64,000 nt of DNA. Origin: Acephala macrosclerotiorum (taxonomy: Eukaryota > Ascomycota > Leotiomycetes > Helotiales > Mollisiaceae). Under the pieces are notes generated by a model. The model was not told the DNA's origin and did no database searches. It saw only the letters and a list, made by a program, of their open reading frames with translations. Shown one piece after another: positions 1 to 10,775 of the stretch (position 1 is the first letter of the stretch; each line of letters starts with the position of its first letter). The stretch spans positions 47,043-111,042 of the forward strand of contig MU119386.1 in assembly GCA_014904845.1 (NCBI GenBank), given 5' to 3'. A program made the position numbers and the translations under genes.

Positions 1-2489
1 CCCAGCGATTGAGAGCTGTTCATCGGAAATCATTGACTCGCACTTTGACCACACTCAACAGAATTCCTGGGCAGGCTCCTACGGAACGGCTGCTCACCCC
101 ACCACTCAAGCAAGCAACTGAGAGTCGCGAACAACTTATCGACAAGGAGTTCTCACAGACCATGGAAGATATCAGAACTAGTCAGTTGACCCTTCAGACG
201 GAAGGTGGAAGCTTGCTTCTCCAGCCAGCTGATGGGACTAAATCGCCTACACCATCATTTGCATCAACCGACAGTCTATGCGAGCCAGAACCCGAAGTCA
301 TAATAGCAGCACTAAGTTCACCTAGCAAGTCTAGTCTGAATAGCGAGAAGAGGCACAAGGCTCGGATTTCCGAGGTCACCACCATCATTCAAACTTCTAT
401 CAATGAAGATGATCTAGTGATGGTCATCGCAAAGCCAGAGGAGCAGTATTTTGCTCTCCCTCATCGAATATCTCTCGCCAGCGACCCTTTCTTCTCGTCA
501 GTGAGAAGTTCGAAAACGATTGTGTCAACCCCACAAGTTCAAGGACCGCGACCAATGTACTTTCGCAAATCTACATTCGGTCACGAGGAATCTCCAAATC
601 GACCCGAAGACTACGTCTCTCCTTTACGCGATGTCTCTGGCAACGCTCAAGCGTCTCTGAAAACACCTCAGAGTCAAGATGTGACAGAAGAGCATAATCC
701 TTTCAGATGGTCGCCGCAAGAGGCCATGAAGACGAAGATTACTCCGCTGTCAGGTCGCACTTCACCAAACAGGAAGGGCCACCGACGATCCAACGTCATT
801 CGAATGTCCCATTTAGTCTCTCGACCAATGAGTAGTGTTCCAGTCGTTCAGGAAGAGGAAGAGGAAGAAGAAGAGTCACCAAGGAAATCAATCAGATTTA
901 GTCTTCCACCTGCGACAGCAATCAGGGTCTTTGAGCCCGAGAAAAGCCCCAGTCCATCATCTTCAACGGTATCTCGTCGACGTAGCTTGCGGCCGCCATC
1001 TTTAGCAACATTCAGCCCGGACCTTACCATTACAGAAGGTGTTCCAACGACACCAGCCAGCTCGCCTATCTCAAAAATGGACGGTCGTCGCAGCTTTTCG
1101 ATCTACTCTCCTACTCTCTCAGTCTGCAACTACTACACAGAGAGCAACGGTGGTTCGGAGGACGAATTCTTCAACCAAAAATCCAAACGAGTCTCGGTTT
1201 CAACTATGAAAGCTAGACGACAGGGCCAAAATTTTTCCACGGATTTGACAATCTTTCCTACTCATCAAATGCAGCAAAGTCACCAAATCTCGCTGACATG
1301 CTTCCCAGCTCCGCCGGAACCTTCGGATCCTGCTGAACCAGAATCCATGATGACAGTCCTCACTCCACCACCTCTCCAACCCCTCCCAACAATCGCATCA
1401 ACAATGACAGGTCTCTCCTCCACATCAGTATCACCAGCACCATCACTTTTCACCACATCAAGCAACACACAACTCTACGGGCCCCGCGATCTCCCCTCCC
1501 GCCCCAGCACTCTATCGCCACCCCGCGATTCCCTCGCATCCTCAATCTCCATGCTTCGACGCATGAACAGCCAAATCAGCCAATACAGCTCCCAATCCAC
1601 AGTCGTAGAAGAACCCCTCCTCCCTTTTGACTCCGAAAAATCACCACAGCTACCACCACACCCCCATTTCAGCCTAAACTTCAACCTCGAAGAAGCACAA
1701 GCCGAAGAGCGTGGTCGCTCTCGCGGCTCAAGACATTACCTCGCTATCGGACGTCAAATCCAATACCACAATAATTCCTCATCTCACTCTTACTCCAGAA
1801 ATTCTCGACTAGGTGACAGGCCTCGAGACTCTTGGCGTATTGGAAAGGACCGTCGGAAACGCAACACCTACGGCCGAGAAGATTTCTCTGGGTTCGCTGA
1901 CGTCCGCGAAGAAAAAGAACTCACTCCTGTCCCGGAAGTCTCTCCCGCAACAGGCGCCAACGCTCTCGGAATCATCGGTCTCCGTTTCCCAACTCTTTCG
2001 AAAGATGGGAAAATTCGTAACCTCCCAACCCCCCCACGAGCGGAAGATACTCCGACGCAGAGCAAGATTATCGATCTTGATGAGGCGGAGATTGCGGATC
2101 GGAAGATGATTGAGGATGAGGAGGCTGATAAGGAGAATCTTGGTGTTAATGGGGAGGGGGCAGAAGGGAAGACGAGTCCAAGGTGGTCGGATGCGATGAC
2201 GAAGCCTGCTAGGACTTCGTCTCGCAGGGAGAGTCAGATGAAGCACCCCAGCCCGCAGGGCTCACAAACTCCGCCGAAATGGAGCATTAGTGGTCTCGGA
2301 CTAGCGGGGCAGAGACTACTGGGCACGGAAAAAGTGAGCCTCGATAGTCCAGAAAGACCGGACAGTCTTGGATTGTACGACCAAGATGGATTCTTGAGGA
2401 GCTCGCCGGAGATGAGGGCTAGGCAGCGAGCGAAGAGGGAGCCAAAAGTCAAGCAGGAGGAGGTTGATGAGTGGCATTCTGTAATGTAA
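1..2489 (+). CDS. Large disordered Ser/Pro-rich protein, 3' part
   Basis: The reading frame is open from the left edge of the window to a TAA at 2487-2489, and there is no ATG near the edge: codon 9-11 is TTG and the codons before it are also open. The gene therefore starts outside the window and about 828 codons are visible. The product is rich in Ser, Pro, Thr, Glu and Arg with no recognisable fold. It has a run of nine or so Glu around nt 852-876, many SP/TP dipeptides of the kind kinases use, and a basic, acidic and charged C-terminus ending near KREPKVKQEEVDEW. No intron is needed in the visible part. This looks like a regulatory or scaffold-type fungal protein, but I do not recognise the family. 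That it is coding is fairly certain from the length of open frame in normal-composition DNA. Confidence 0.8.
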   Translation, partial: QRLRAVHRKSLTRTLTTLNRIPGQAPTERLLTPPLKQATESREQLIDKEFSQTMEDIRTSQLTLQTEGGSLLLQPADGTKSPTPSFASTDSLCEPEPEVIIAALSSPSKSSLNSEKRHKARISEVTTIIQTSINEDDLVMVIAKPEEQYFALPHRISLASDPFFSSVRSSKTIVSTPQVQGPRPMYFRKSTFGHEESPNRPEDYVSPLRDVSGNAQASLKTPQSQDVTEEHNPFRWSPQEAMKTKITPLSGRTSPNRKGHRRSNVIRMSHLVSRPMSSVPVVQEEEEEEEESPRKSIRFSLPPATAIRVFEPEKSPSPSSSTVSRRRSLRPPSLATFSPDLTITEGVPTTPASSPISKMDGRRSFSIYSPTLSVCNYYTESNGGSEDEFFNQKSKRVSVSTMKARRQGQNFSTDLTIFPTHQMQQSHQISLTCFPAPPEPSDPAEPESMMTVLTPPPLQPLPTIASTMTGLSSTSVSPAPSLFTTSSNTQLYGPRDLPSRPSTLSPPRDSLASSISMLRRMNSQISQYSSQSTVVEEPLLPFDSEKSPQLPPHPHFSLNFNLEEAQAEERGRSRGSRHYLAIGRQIQYHNNSSSHSYSRNSRLGDRPRDSWRIGKDRRKRNTYGREDFSGFADVREEKELTPVPEVSPATGANALGIIGLRFPTLSKDGKIRNLPTPPRAEDTPTQSKIIDLDEAEIADRKMIEDEEADKENLGVNGEGAEGKTSPRWSDAMTKPARTSSRRESQMKHPSPQGSQTPPKWSISGLGLAGQRLLGTEKVSLDSPERPDSLGLYDQDGFLRSSPEMRARQRAKREPKVKQEEVDEWHSVM

Positions 2490-3253
2490 CTTTGGAAAGT
2501 GTGGCTTTAGCGTGTTTGTGTTCCGGGGTGCCGGGAAAAAGGGTAGGAGAGAAGGAGGGGGGATTTATGTTTGGAAACTTTCTGTTCATCGGCATCGACA
2601 TACATTTTTACTTGCACTATTGCAGAGGAAGAATAATGAATCATCTGGCAGAGCAGTTTTTATCTGGTTGGAAGTTGGGATGAGCTTTTGTTAATTACAA
2701 ATTATTTGCCTTCGAGTTCTCCCTCGTTTCTAATCTTGCCTATTATTTCTTAGTCGCGAGTTGCAACGGGCCCGATCCTGTTTCACATATTTTGTCTGCA
2801 TTAAAATGAACTTGTCAAATTGTGTCAAATCAATCGTTTGTTCTTGGTCGCAGAAAATGCAAGCACGGTGAATGCCCTGAGGTTTCAATGATTACACCCT
2901 GCAATATTAACTAGCCGTAGCTTGTATGGCGCTAGAGATTTAGTGATGAAATCCAAGGACGGGGGGCGTGAACAACCATTTCTCAAAGCTGATATCAAGG
3001 CAGAGTTGTTCTCTAAGTTACCTATATGAAAGATAAAGAAAAAGGAGGGAGCAGTTGGGTAAGACGAGTAAATGTCACTTAAATGAGAATACAGGTTTTG
3101 GCAAAAGGAATGGAATGTGTTTTGTTTTGGGGAAGGGGGTTTCATTTTTGTCTGTACAATCTACAATCTGACGCTGCGTAGAGCGTGTTTCTATCTGGAG
3201 AGTCTATCAGGATCTAGAGATGTCTATCTGCGACTCGGCCTCTCCATCTAATC
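2490..3253. other. Intergenic, 3' flank of the first gene
   Basis: No supported gene. Short frames here (for example 2885-3145 minus) have no family features. The region probably holds the 3' UTR of the upstream gene. Just past its right end, at 3254-3277, lies a perfect 12-bp tandem duplication (unit agctagttacgg) that overlaps the stop codon of the next gene on the minus strand. Confidence 0.5.
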
Positions 3254-3267
3254 AGCTAGTTACGGAG

Positions 3268-3978
3268 CTAGTTACGGTCATGCAGGAAGGCATTGCCCTT
3301 ATTTCTCAGGTGAAGACATTTAGGAATATGATCCGGAATCAGCTCCTGCTGCTTGCGAAACCAAGCAATATCCTCCACGATCACCCGCTGGCTCTCAGTA
3401 CTCAGCTGTCGCGCATCCTCAAGATCGCGCTCAAGCTCCACATACTGAGCCTCGAAGTTATCCATATGAGCTGAAACGCGAACGCTCAACTGATACGCAT
3501 ACTCCTGATCCGCGGCCTCAATCTGACCCAGCCATTCCGGCCGTTTCTTATTGAATCCTAGCCATCGTTTGAAGCCGTCCATCACCTGTGGCATGTTCTG
3601 GGCACCTGCTCCACCGTTAAGGTAGAGTGGTAGCCATTCGTTGACGTCCGCGTTGGATTGGCTGGTGGCGTCTCGGAGACGTGCACGTTCTAGGCGGCGG
3701 ATGTTGTCGGCATGGTGGAGCTCGCTTCTGAACTTATCTATACCCTCTTGTTCCCTGCGTTTGATTTGTTCGCGCTGGGCTTGTAGGGTATTTAAGGTCA
3801 ATTGTGCTTCGTAGAGAGAGCTGTTGGCTTGTGATAGTGTGGGTACCGAGTGCTCACCGCCATAGCCTATACAGACTGGACAGGTCCAGGAGTCGCATGA
3901 TAGGGGCTTGAAGGAGGAGATGTAGTGCGAGACCTCCTCCCATCGAAAGTCTTCTGGGTGTTCTAAGATGTGCGACAT
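3268..3978 (-). CDS. Coiled-coil protein with a CPVC Cys cluster, tandem paralogue A
   Basis: Single-exon 236-residue protein starting at the ATG on 3976-3978 (MSHILEHPEDFRWEE). The frame continues ten codons further up, but only from a TTG. The N-terminus carries KPLSC-x4-C-x2-C, a likely metal-binding knuckle. A helical stretch rich in Glu, Arg and Gln follows (about residues 60-120), then NADVNEW, a FKRWLGF block and a C-terminal DIAWFRKQQ block. The same landmarks recur in the same order in the next gene (4780-5508), so the two are tandem duplicates on the same strand about 800 bp apart. I do not recognise the family and assign no function. The stop codon lies in a perfect 12-bp tandem duplication, so the C-terminus may have been altered recently. 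Confidence 0.7.
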   Translation of the reverse strand: MSHILEHPEDFRWEEVSHYISSFKPLSCDSWTCPVCIGYGGEHSVPTLSQANSSLYEAQLTLNTLQAQREQIKRREQEGIDKFRSELHHADNIRRLERARLRDATSQSNADVNEWLPLYLNGGAGAQNMPQVMDGFKRWLGFNKKRPEWLGQIEAADQEYAYQLSVRVSAHMDNFEAQYVELERDLEDARQLSTESQRVIVEDIAWFRKQQELIPDHIPKCLHLRNKGNAFLHDRN

Positions 3979-4779
3979 CTTGAAGTGGCGTGTTGTTGCT
4001 TGGTACAAATGGTATGCAAGTTTTTGACCTGCTGTTGTTTGTTTGTAGTGTTAAAGTATGAAGTTCGATAAATGTGGAAGATGGATTCAGATGAGCTCCC
4101 CAAGCCAGCTTTAAGTGTTTTACACGACTATTGTTCTATTGTAGAACAGATAGTGAACAGCTACTTCCAGTCGGAACAGATTTCATACCCAGTTCCAAGG
4201 CATCGTGAAGTACAAGTTCTGAACATCTGATTCTGAACAAAGGGCCCGCGCGTTGAGCCACAAGCTCAACTCCCCACACAGATCGAAGCTCTCTACCATG
4301 CATTGTTGTGCTTCTTAGGGGAAAGAAGAAGACAAAAATTCGGGACTTTCTATGCCTCATTGTAATGAATTTCACAAGTTCTGGAACGACGCCTGCTCAT
4401 CTCTTGGATACTGTAGAGAAATGGGGACATCTAAATTAAGCGAGCTTCTGTCAAAACAGCAACCATGCCGCGTAGAGATCGAGTCAAGTTGAGAATCGAC
4501 GCAGGAATTGAAGGGGAGTACAACCAATCCATATAATATCACGGAGAACTTCGGAGAATCTTGTTTTAAAAAGTTGCAAGACTATTTTATATAGGAACAA
4601 TGAAGCAGGGAGATAAGTTGGACAGACCTACTTAGTCACTTGAGCGGACATACGTGAAGACACTGAGAGCGGGGCATTGTTTGGTGAAGGTAATTTTATT
4701 TCCTTTACAGTCTGGCACTACATAGATTGAGCTGTGTTCTAAACGTCTGGGCCGTGCTTGTTGTTTCAGTCAGGGCAAT
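3979..4779. other. Intergenic between the tandem paralogues
   Basis: Contains the promoter side of paralogue A and the 3' flank of paralogue B. I see no convincing gene, repeat or RNA. A 79-codon minus-strand frame at 4136-4375 has no supporting features. Confidence 0.5.
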
Positions 4780-5508
4780 CTAGTTGTGGCGATGGAGGTA
4801 GGACCTGAAGTCGGTACCTGCTTTGTTGAGAAGGAGATGAACAGGAATTTTGTCGGGATTAAACCACTGCTTGCTTCTAAACCATGCAATATCTTGATTA
4901 ACTAATTTTTGGCACCTGTCTATAGTTGATTGGGTGTCATTGATGGAATAGTAAATAAATATCATCAATTTGGCTACTCAGACTTCCCCGCGTTTGCAAG
5001 CTGCTCATCTCTGCAGCTTTTGATTCCAGGTCTAAACCAGGTACAGGTATCGTCCTCAACAATCCATGCTCTCCATCGTCTCAAGCCTTCCTTAACCTTA
5101 GGTGTCTGTTCGGCGTTTCCGCTTGGATTACCAATCTCGAGGCCTCCTTTCTTCGGCGTGTATTCCGGAAATCCATTCATCAATATCAGCATTAGCCTCG
5201 GCAAGCATATCATCGTATTTCCTAAATTCGCTTTCATATCTAGCATGGATAGCATCAACTTCGTTGTCAAAATCTCCAACATCTCGTTCGCGGTCCTCGA
5301 GTTGCTGAGCCTCTTTCTCCAGTTGTTCAACGGTCTCTTGCCCCATAAAGATGGATTTCAAGCTCTGAATTAGAGTGACTATTTCATTTTCTTCTCCACT
5401 TCGGCACACCTTGCAGCTTCGGCTACATGGAAGTGGCTTAGATGTGGCGATGTACTGGTAGAGTTCCAGCCAGCGACGGTCTGAGGCTCCTAGTAAGATG
5501 AAAGACAT
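4780..5508 (-). pseudogene. Tandem paralogue B of the coiled-coil/Cys protein, frameshifted
   Basis: Starts at ATG 5506-5508 (MSFILLGASDRRW). It mirrors paralogue A: KPLPC-x3-C-x2-C near the N-terminus, NADIDEW, KVKEGLRRW, and a C-terminal QDIAWFRSKQ block ending LHRHN. A canonical 62-nt intron (GTAGCC to GACAG, roughly 4906-4967) joins the last two coding blocks in phase. Between NADIDEW and KVKEGLRRW the frame moves by one base near 5112-5150. The only nearby GT (GTAATC) does not pair with any AG at usable distance and phase, so this looks like a real indel and not an intron. It is either a decaying copy or a one-base assembly error. Function unknown. Confidence 0.55.
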
Positions 5509-6403
5509 CTTGAAAGTTGAACGCGATTGAGTTACAAGTTAGTGTACAAGTTAATTAATGGCTAGTGCTTGTACAATCTGGTTTGTTGAGTTGCTTGTTG
5601 GAAAGAAGGTGATGAGAAGGTGATGGTGAGAAGATTAATTTAAAATAGCTGCACTTTCAGGTCAAACTTATGGATATGGGGAACTGCTGTTTTCATATCG
5701 ATAATTTGTTTCGGCAACTGTTTCCATGTCGAACAGATTTTACATCTATGGAAGGTGCTTTGGAGCGGTGCAGATTTGGTTAAGATATGATGAACGAGAA
5801 AGGTGGAACATGGCGAGGAATATTGAAACGAAATAGAACAACAGGATCGTTTTGCAGGTAATCAATCACCTTCGATGTTGGGGGCATAGATTGTACAGCA
5901 AATCGCGTAGCTGTTCTTTGCACAATTTACATACCGAAAAACGAGAGACAAATATGCTGCTTCTAAACAGTATTTGCAATGGCGTGAGGAAGAGAATAGC
6001 CTGATCAAAGATTCAACATTCATTTCTTTCAGTCAAGTGATGAAGCCGTTGTTTTTGGCCCCTGTTTTTGTATTCCCGAAACTCTAAGACAAAATTCTTT
6101 GTAAGAAAACGACAGCAGGAAGATCAAGGACTTAGTCGACCTCATCTAACAAAGCTATTGTCGGGCTATCAGTCTGTTCTCTTTCTTTGTGCATCTCTTT
6201 AACCTTGAAAGGAAAATCATGAATCGCCATTCATCCGCAAGCATTTATTTAATACAGCCTCTTCCCGGTTCTCATCACTTGTCACTCGTCACTCGATTTC
6301 TCTTCTGTTCTATCTCCACCTATATTAACTCGCATTCGCAATGCATTGCTTCGTATGTATCATCCAGGATTTTATCAACTACATCATCTCACAAATCCGT
6401 AAA
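5509..6403. other. Intergenic
   Basis: Mixed-composition sequence between paralogue B (minus strand) and the next plus-strand gene, so it likely holds both promoters. A pyrimidine-rich stretch at about 6255-6330 precedes the downstream gene. No other feature seen. Confidence 0.45.
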
Positions 6404-6885
6404 ATGTGTCAAGATTTCCTTCACCAATTTGACTGCGGTCATTACGAACATAACTTCATCGACTGCGAAGCAGCCACTTTGACCTCAGGCTCCATGGTGA
6501 TGTCCACATCTTGTGACATCTTCAAGTCAACAGTCCCCAAGTCAGGAAAATGCCCGCAGTGTCTCGAATTCATCAAGCATGAAGAGGAGAGACTGAAGGA
6601 GGAGAAGAAGCGAGCCAAGAAAGGTAAGTCTCCGCTGACAGAGGAGTTCGTCTCTTTTCCTGCGATCTGAGCCGGACTCCTGATCGAGGAACAGCTGAGA
6701 AAGGTAAGTGAGATCTCTGCAGATCAGCAGATCTCATCGCAATAGATACGAATGAAACCCATTACTATCCCAAATTGTTCAATTGTCGTGAAATTTTATA
6801 TAGTCGTGCAAGTGAAACCATCGTCGTCACTAAGGGTATTTCCCCCAAAAAACTTGAGAATCGCGACGTTGAGCAAGTTGATTGA
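6404..6885 (+). CDS. Small Cys-rich protein with CGH and CPQC motifs, three exons
   Basis: The start chosen is ATG 6404 (MCQDFLHQFDCGHYEHN); an in-frame ATG at 6341 is possible but adds an unusual leader. Exon 1 is 6404-6623, followed by a 71-nt intron (GTAAGT..ACAG), a 9-nt exon 6695-6703, a 42-nt intron (GTAAGT..ATAG), and exon 3 from 6746 to a TGA at 6883-6885. All junctions stay in phase, giving about 120 residues. The N-terminal half has DCGHYEHNFIDC, then C-x-x-C (KCPQC), then a highly charged Lys/Glu helix (EEERLKEEKKRAKK). This looks like a small zinc-knuckle protein. The family is not recognised. The tiny middle exon is the least certain part of the model. Confidence 0.5.
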
Positions 6886-7328
6886 GGCCATGAGGTGTCT
6901 GCCAAGAAGATCTCGTCCGGAGTATACAGGAAAGGAAATCCCTATCCCAGGCTCGAATCCCATCCCCTTGTCTTCAATCGCGACGTCCTAAGCCTTCTTC
7001 GCAAATCGCTATCACTCCGGCCACAAACAATAATTCAACATCCACACTAACCACATCTTGCAATGTAAGTCGCGTCAAGAAAGCAAATCCCAGCCCCCGC
7101 GTGGGATCAACATCGCCATCGCCTATGACACAGCCTCATATCTGAGACGTAATGGCGAATATTGAACGCCAAATAATTAAACATAAACCGGTTTAGGACG
7201 AGGTGACAGACTGACAGCGGAACGATATCTTGCCCTTGAAGGATTTATGAAAGTTCCCTGTCCCACTTGCTGAAGAAATGATTTTTGACATTCTAAGTAC
7301 CGAAGGCGATGATCATTCAATTCAAGTA
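6886..7328. other. Intergenic or unresolved 5' exon region
   Basis: No supported gene. It may contain the unresolved 5' exon of the next gene, for example around the GTAAGT at about 7062, but no model closed in phase. Confidence 0.35.
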
Positions 7329-7788
7329 GGCAATTGGCTACCTCCCAAAAGATTGCGATGTCGCAAACACAGCTTACTTGGGGTAAGATCTATTTGCTGT
7401 GCCCTTTTCGCATGCCAGAAACCGACCTTCCGTAGAAGCAGCACGAAAAGCCTTCGAAGAGCTCGAGTCTGCATTCGACTTCAAACCTCCAACTAGTGAC
7501 ATCATTACAGGTGCAGTCGCATACTGTGTCTTGATCACGTTCGAATATCGGCCGCGAAAGAAAGGTATGTTCATGTCTCACACCAATCTCAAGTTGAACA
7601 TTAGATTGTGGCTGACTCAAATCATGGTGCAGAAGAACCACACGTACCTGAAGCATTTGTCAAGCGGATGCTCGGTGATTGCGCTGCAACACAGATAGAT
7701 GTGTTACTTGCTAAGAGGAGCTGGCATCATTTGGACGCATTTAAGTTGAAGAGGACGGCAGAGAAGCATGTTGCTGATTTGTGTTGAT
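7329..7788 (+). CDS. Hypothetical protein, start unresolved
   Basis: The coding signal begins at about 7329 (AIGYLPKDCDVANTAYLG), crosses a very short 36-nt GTAAGA..CCAG gap (7383-7418) in phase, continues through NRPSVEAARKAFEELE, then crosses a good 68-nt intron (GTATGT 7565 to CAG 7632) into an exon ending ADLC at a TGA on 7786-7788. The 5' end is not resolved; an upstream exon is probably missing because no ATG lies in this frame. About 117 residues are visible, with an amphipathic helix in the middle and a basic C-terminus. I do not recognise the family. Confidence 0.4.
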
Positions 7789-8384
7789 CATGGAAGCGAG
7801 GGCGGAAGGAGCATGAGGGGTCTAGGGGTACTGGTGTGAAGGGGTTTATGGGGAACTGATTTCACTGTGTTGTATAATATATGTCAGTAAGACTTGAATG
7901 GATTCGAAGACCGAAAAGACTTTCAGGGGGATCCTTTGTGAGACGTGATCGCTTTGTCTTGGATGATCATGTGACTAGAATACTTTTGTTCTGATAAATT
8001 AGATAAAGTTGATTAGTGCCTAATACTTCCTGAGAGAGCCGCACAGTCAATTCTCCAGCAACGAGAAGACGTGCCATAGAAAACTACGGAAATACGCTTT
8101 ATGCCCTCATCGAGCCCCTGAAGCTAAGCGAGCCTCGCGAAAATAGTCATGACCCAACTTTGACCTCAAGTTATTCTGTTTTTCAAAGGTACCACATTAC
8201 GGCTGAGAGGCGAGGCTCCATTAACAAAAGTCTAGCCTCTGGGATCCCAGTTTCAAACTCATTTCAAAAGATCTTGGTGGAGAGACTCGAAGTGGAAGGT
8301 TAAAGTGAGGATTCGTTTTAGAAAACCTCCAACGTTGACCAATCCCCCGCTCCTCAATAAAACACCACACAAGATTAATAACAA
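7789..8384. other. Intergenic
   Basis: Convergent region between a plus-strand and a minus-strand gene. I see only likely 3' flanks. Confidence 0.45.
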
Positions 8385-9114
8385 TCAGGTGCAGCACGAA
8401 ATATTTGCTTCAATCGTCCTATCACTCCCATGAATTGATCTTCGTGATCTCTTCCTCCGAAACTCCGCAAGATCATCTTCCCAAGCGTAGTAGTACTTCA
8501 TCTTCGCCCAACAACCCACCTCCTGATCCGCACTAATACCACTGTTCAAATAGAGCTTCGGCATCAGTACACCATCGTCGTCAATCACGTCGTCCGGAAA
8601 TGTGAAGTAAAGATCATCATCGTCAAAATACTTCTTAAAAGTCCTGTTCCGCTTAATTGCGCGAAAGTTCTCCCATCCCATCCTATCATTGGCCGAATCA
8701 CACCTGTAAGTAACTTCGTTTTCGCCTATTGTGAAGGTAGCGAGGTATTTCTTTCCGGGGATGGGTTGTATCCGATTTGAAGCGAGGAAGCCTCCTTAGA
8801 AGAGGACTGAAAATTATGAACCGATCTTCCTCGTTGAAATTGTCAACATCGCGAAATAAAATATCGAAGGAAGCAATTGAGACGTGGTTCTTCTCGGAGT
8901 CTGAAGAGACGTCCGAACTTGAGCGGGATATGCCGCGCACGCGCGAGTCTGGTTTACTTCTGGGTTTCGGGATCTCTTGTTTGGGCTCTTGCTTGGTACC
9001 TTGCTGAGTCTCGTGTGCAGGCCCGCTTTCGTTGTCTGATACCTTTGGACTGGTAGGTGAGTGGCAGACCCATAGGACCTTTTCTTGCCACAGAATGCGA
9101 ATACTTTCGGCCAT
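8385..9114 (-). CDS. Hypothetical protein with acidic linker, internal junction unresolved
   Basis: Starts at ATG 9112-9114 (MAESIRILWQEKVLWV). The first block is polar and disordered (Gln/Lys/Pro then Ser/Asp runs). The second block reads, in another frame, from about 8790 through PGKKYLATFTIGENEVTY, DDDDLYFTFPDDV and LYLNSG to a stop at 8385. The two frames overlap near 8785-8800 and differ by one base. Either an intron of about 120 nt (GTTCGG donor) removes the overlap or there is a one-base insertion; I could not decide. The second block looks like a compact beta-rich domain. Family not recognised. Confidence 0.45.
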
Positions 9115-9149
9115 GATAATCTTGAGCTGCGATAAGATCAATATTGTTT

Positions 9150-9330
9150 TTGAATATACATTTTAAGCTCGAATAGCGGGAATAAAAATTTACAAAAGTA
9201 TTATTATTTAAATAAAAAGCTTTTAAAATATAAAAACCCGTATTATAAATTATTATAAAATTGAAATACTAAATTTTTTATAAAATCGGTAAAATTATAT
9301 TACGATCAATTACAAGCGCAATACCAGCGC
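9150..9330. repeat. Short AT-rich island
   Basis: About 180 bp with almost no C or G, standing out from GC-balanced neighbours. It resembles the large AT-rich blocks further right, so it may be a small relic of a RIP-mutated transposon. It has no coding signal. The rest of the 9115-9654 gap shows nothing else. Confidence 0.45.
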
Positions 9331-9654
9331 CAAGTTAGCTAAATCGGAAAAGGCTGCTGCATTTAAACGAGTAATTTTCAGTTATTCGAGGCTCTAAAGC
9401 AGTAAAAATATTACTATATAAACAATAGAAAATTCTTCCGGTGATATTAAATAAAGCGAGTAAACTGGGGAGGGGATTTTTATAAAAGACAAAATGGTAT
9501 ATTTGAAGGCATTCCGAGATTGTTCCTCAATTGCTCGTTAATTATCAAATTCTTTCCGACTTTTGACTGTTTCATCTTCGTTAAAAATGCTTTCACACCT
9601 CCTCCACCGCTCCCTCTTCTACCGGTGCCTCGTCCTTATCGATTTCAACCTATT

Positions 9655-10775
9655 TTAATCCCCTTTGTGTCTGCAGCGGCATCTTGCGCAACGAAGTAAA
9701 TATTTGGGCTCAAACATAGTACCACCGCGTTCGATATAACAAGTAAACTCAGCCTCGCAACGGGGATTGCGACAAGTCTCGGTCTCGCGAAGCGTTTCGA
9801 CACAATCATTCATGTTTTCGATGATGCGATCCGTCCTTATACTCTCCTTGTCACGGAGCGACTTTTCAGAGGCGTAATCTTGCTCGATAGATTGAAGGCG
9901 GGATTCGGCAGCTTGAAGCTTCCGAGTAGACAATTCCTCCCTGGCCTTGTATGCTGCAATCGTATTCCGCAGGATGCCAAGGGCGAAGTCGCTTGTGACC
10001 TTCACCGCCATGAAATCCTCGTGCTCGACAAGCTCTTCGATATGCGCGGTTGCAGTTGAAGTTATTACCTCATGTAAGGCTGTGTCGCTAGTTGAGTCGA
10101 AGGCTTCTTTAACGACGTCGGAAAAGTTATTGGCGGACCAGTTTTTTTCGAGAATGTTCTGGATCTTCGTATTCGCAAGCTGTTTCAACGGTGGTATGTC
10201 GTAATAGTCTGCGATGGCGTTGACTTTAACGTGACGAAGGAGGATCTCGGTCGTAGTCGGCAGCGTGGTCGGGAGGAGAGGATTAAAAGGTGTCGAGGTG
10301 GGGAGAGAAGAAGACTCGTCCCCATCTGGATTTTGAGATCGAATTATCGATTTAATTCTGCCACTGAGGAACTTTATCCCTTACCTTGGTTGACTATCCC
10401 AACTTCTACATTCTCAGGCTCAAGTACGCTTTCATGTCCTCTCTCTTCTGCATCGTCGCCGTAATCTTCTCCGTACATAAACACGATCATCCGCTTGACA
10501 GTCCCGGCGTCGAACTCGTTAATGTTTATAGTATCGGTCGCTGCCTCCTATGAGCTTCCTGTTAGATACCTGATCAACTCAATTCCATCCGGGCTTTTTA
10601 GCGGGATTACCTGAAAACTACCATTTAAGGCTGTTGAAAGCACGGGAGATTGCGTGCATACGATCGCTTTGTGGACTTTAAACTCTTGTCCCTGGCAGAC
10701 AAGTTTTAGGTCGCTATATCTCTCAGTGTTCAGAAGCTGGGCTAAGCCTATTGGAGGAGAGGTTTTGGGCGGCAT
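9655..10775 (-). CDS. BTB/POZ-domain protein with C-terminal Cys ribbon
   Basis: Three exons close in phase: 10775-10611, 10547-10385 and 10325-9655, with introns of 63 and 59 nt (GTAATC..ATAG, GTAAGG..CCAG), giving 332 residues. The start is ATG 10773-10775 (MPPKTSPPIG). The BTB core is clear: RYSDLKLVCQGQEFKVHKAI and SPVL followed by the FDAGTVKRMIVFMYG block. After it come a Ser/Thr/Pro linker and a helical LLRHVKVNAIADYYDIPPLK segment typical of fungal BTB proteins. A long helix (about residues 230-290) leads to a C-terminal C-x4-C, then C, then C-x2-C-x-C pattern (CRNPRC, FTC, CARCRC), a probable zinc ribbon. BTB proteins of this kind often act as protein-interaction or Cul3 adaptors; the ribbon may add a second partner site. 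The role here is unknown. Confidence 0.85.

Noticed and set aside
848..1030. Poly-Ser minus-strand frame
   Set aside because: It is the reverse of the Glu-run codons in the first gene.
1809..2246. Minus- and plus-strand frames inside the first gene
   Set aside because: Shadows of the long coding frame; composition and start positions follow from it.
6930..6970. tRNA-like B box (ggctcgaatccc)
   Set aside because: No A box or cloverleaf can be formed around it.
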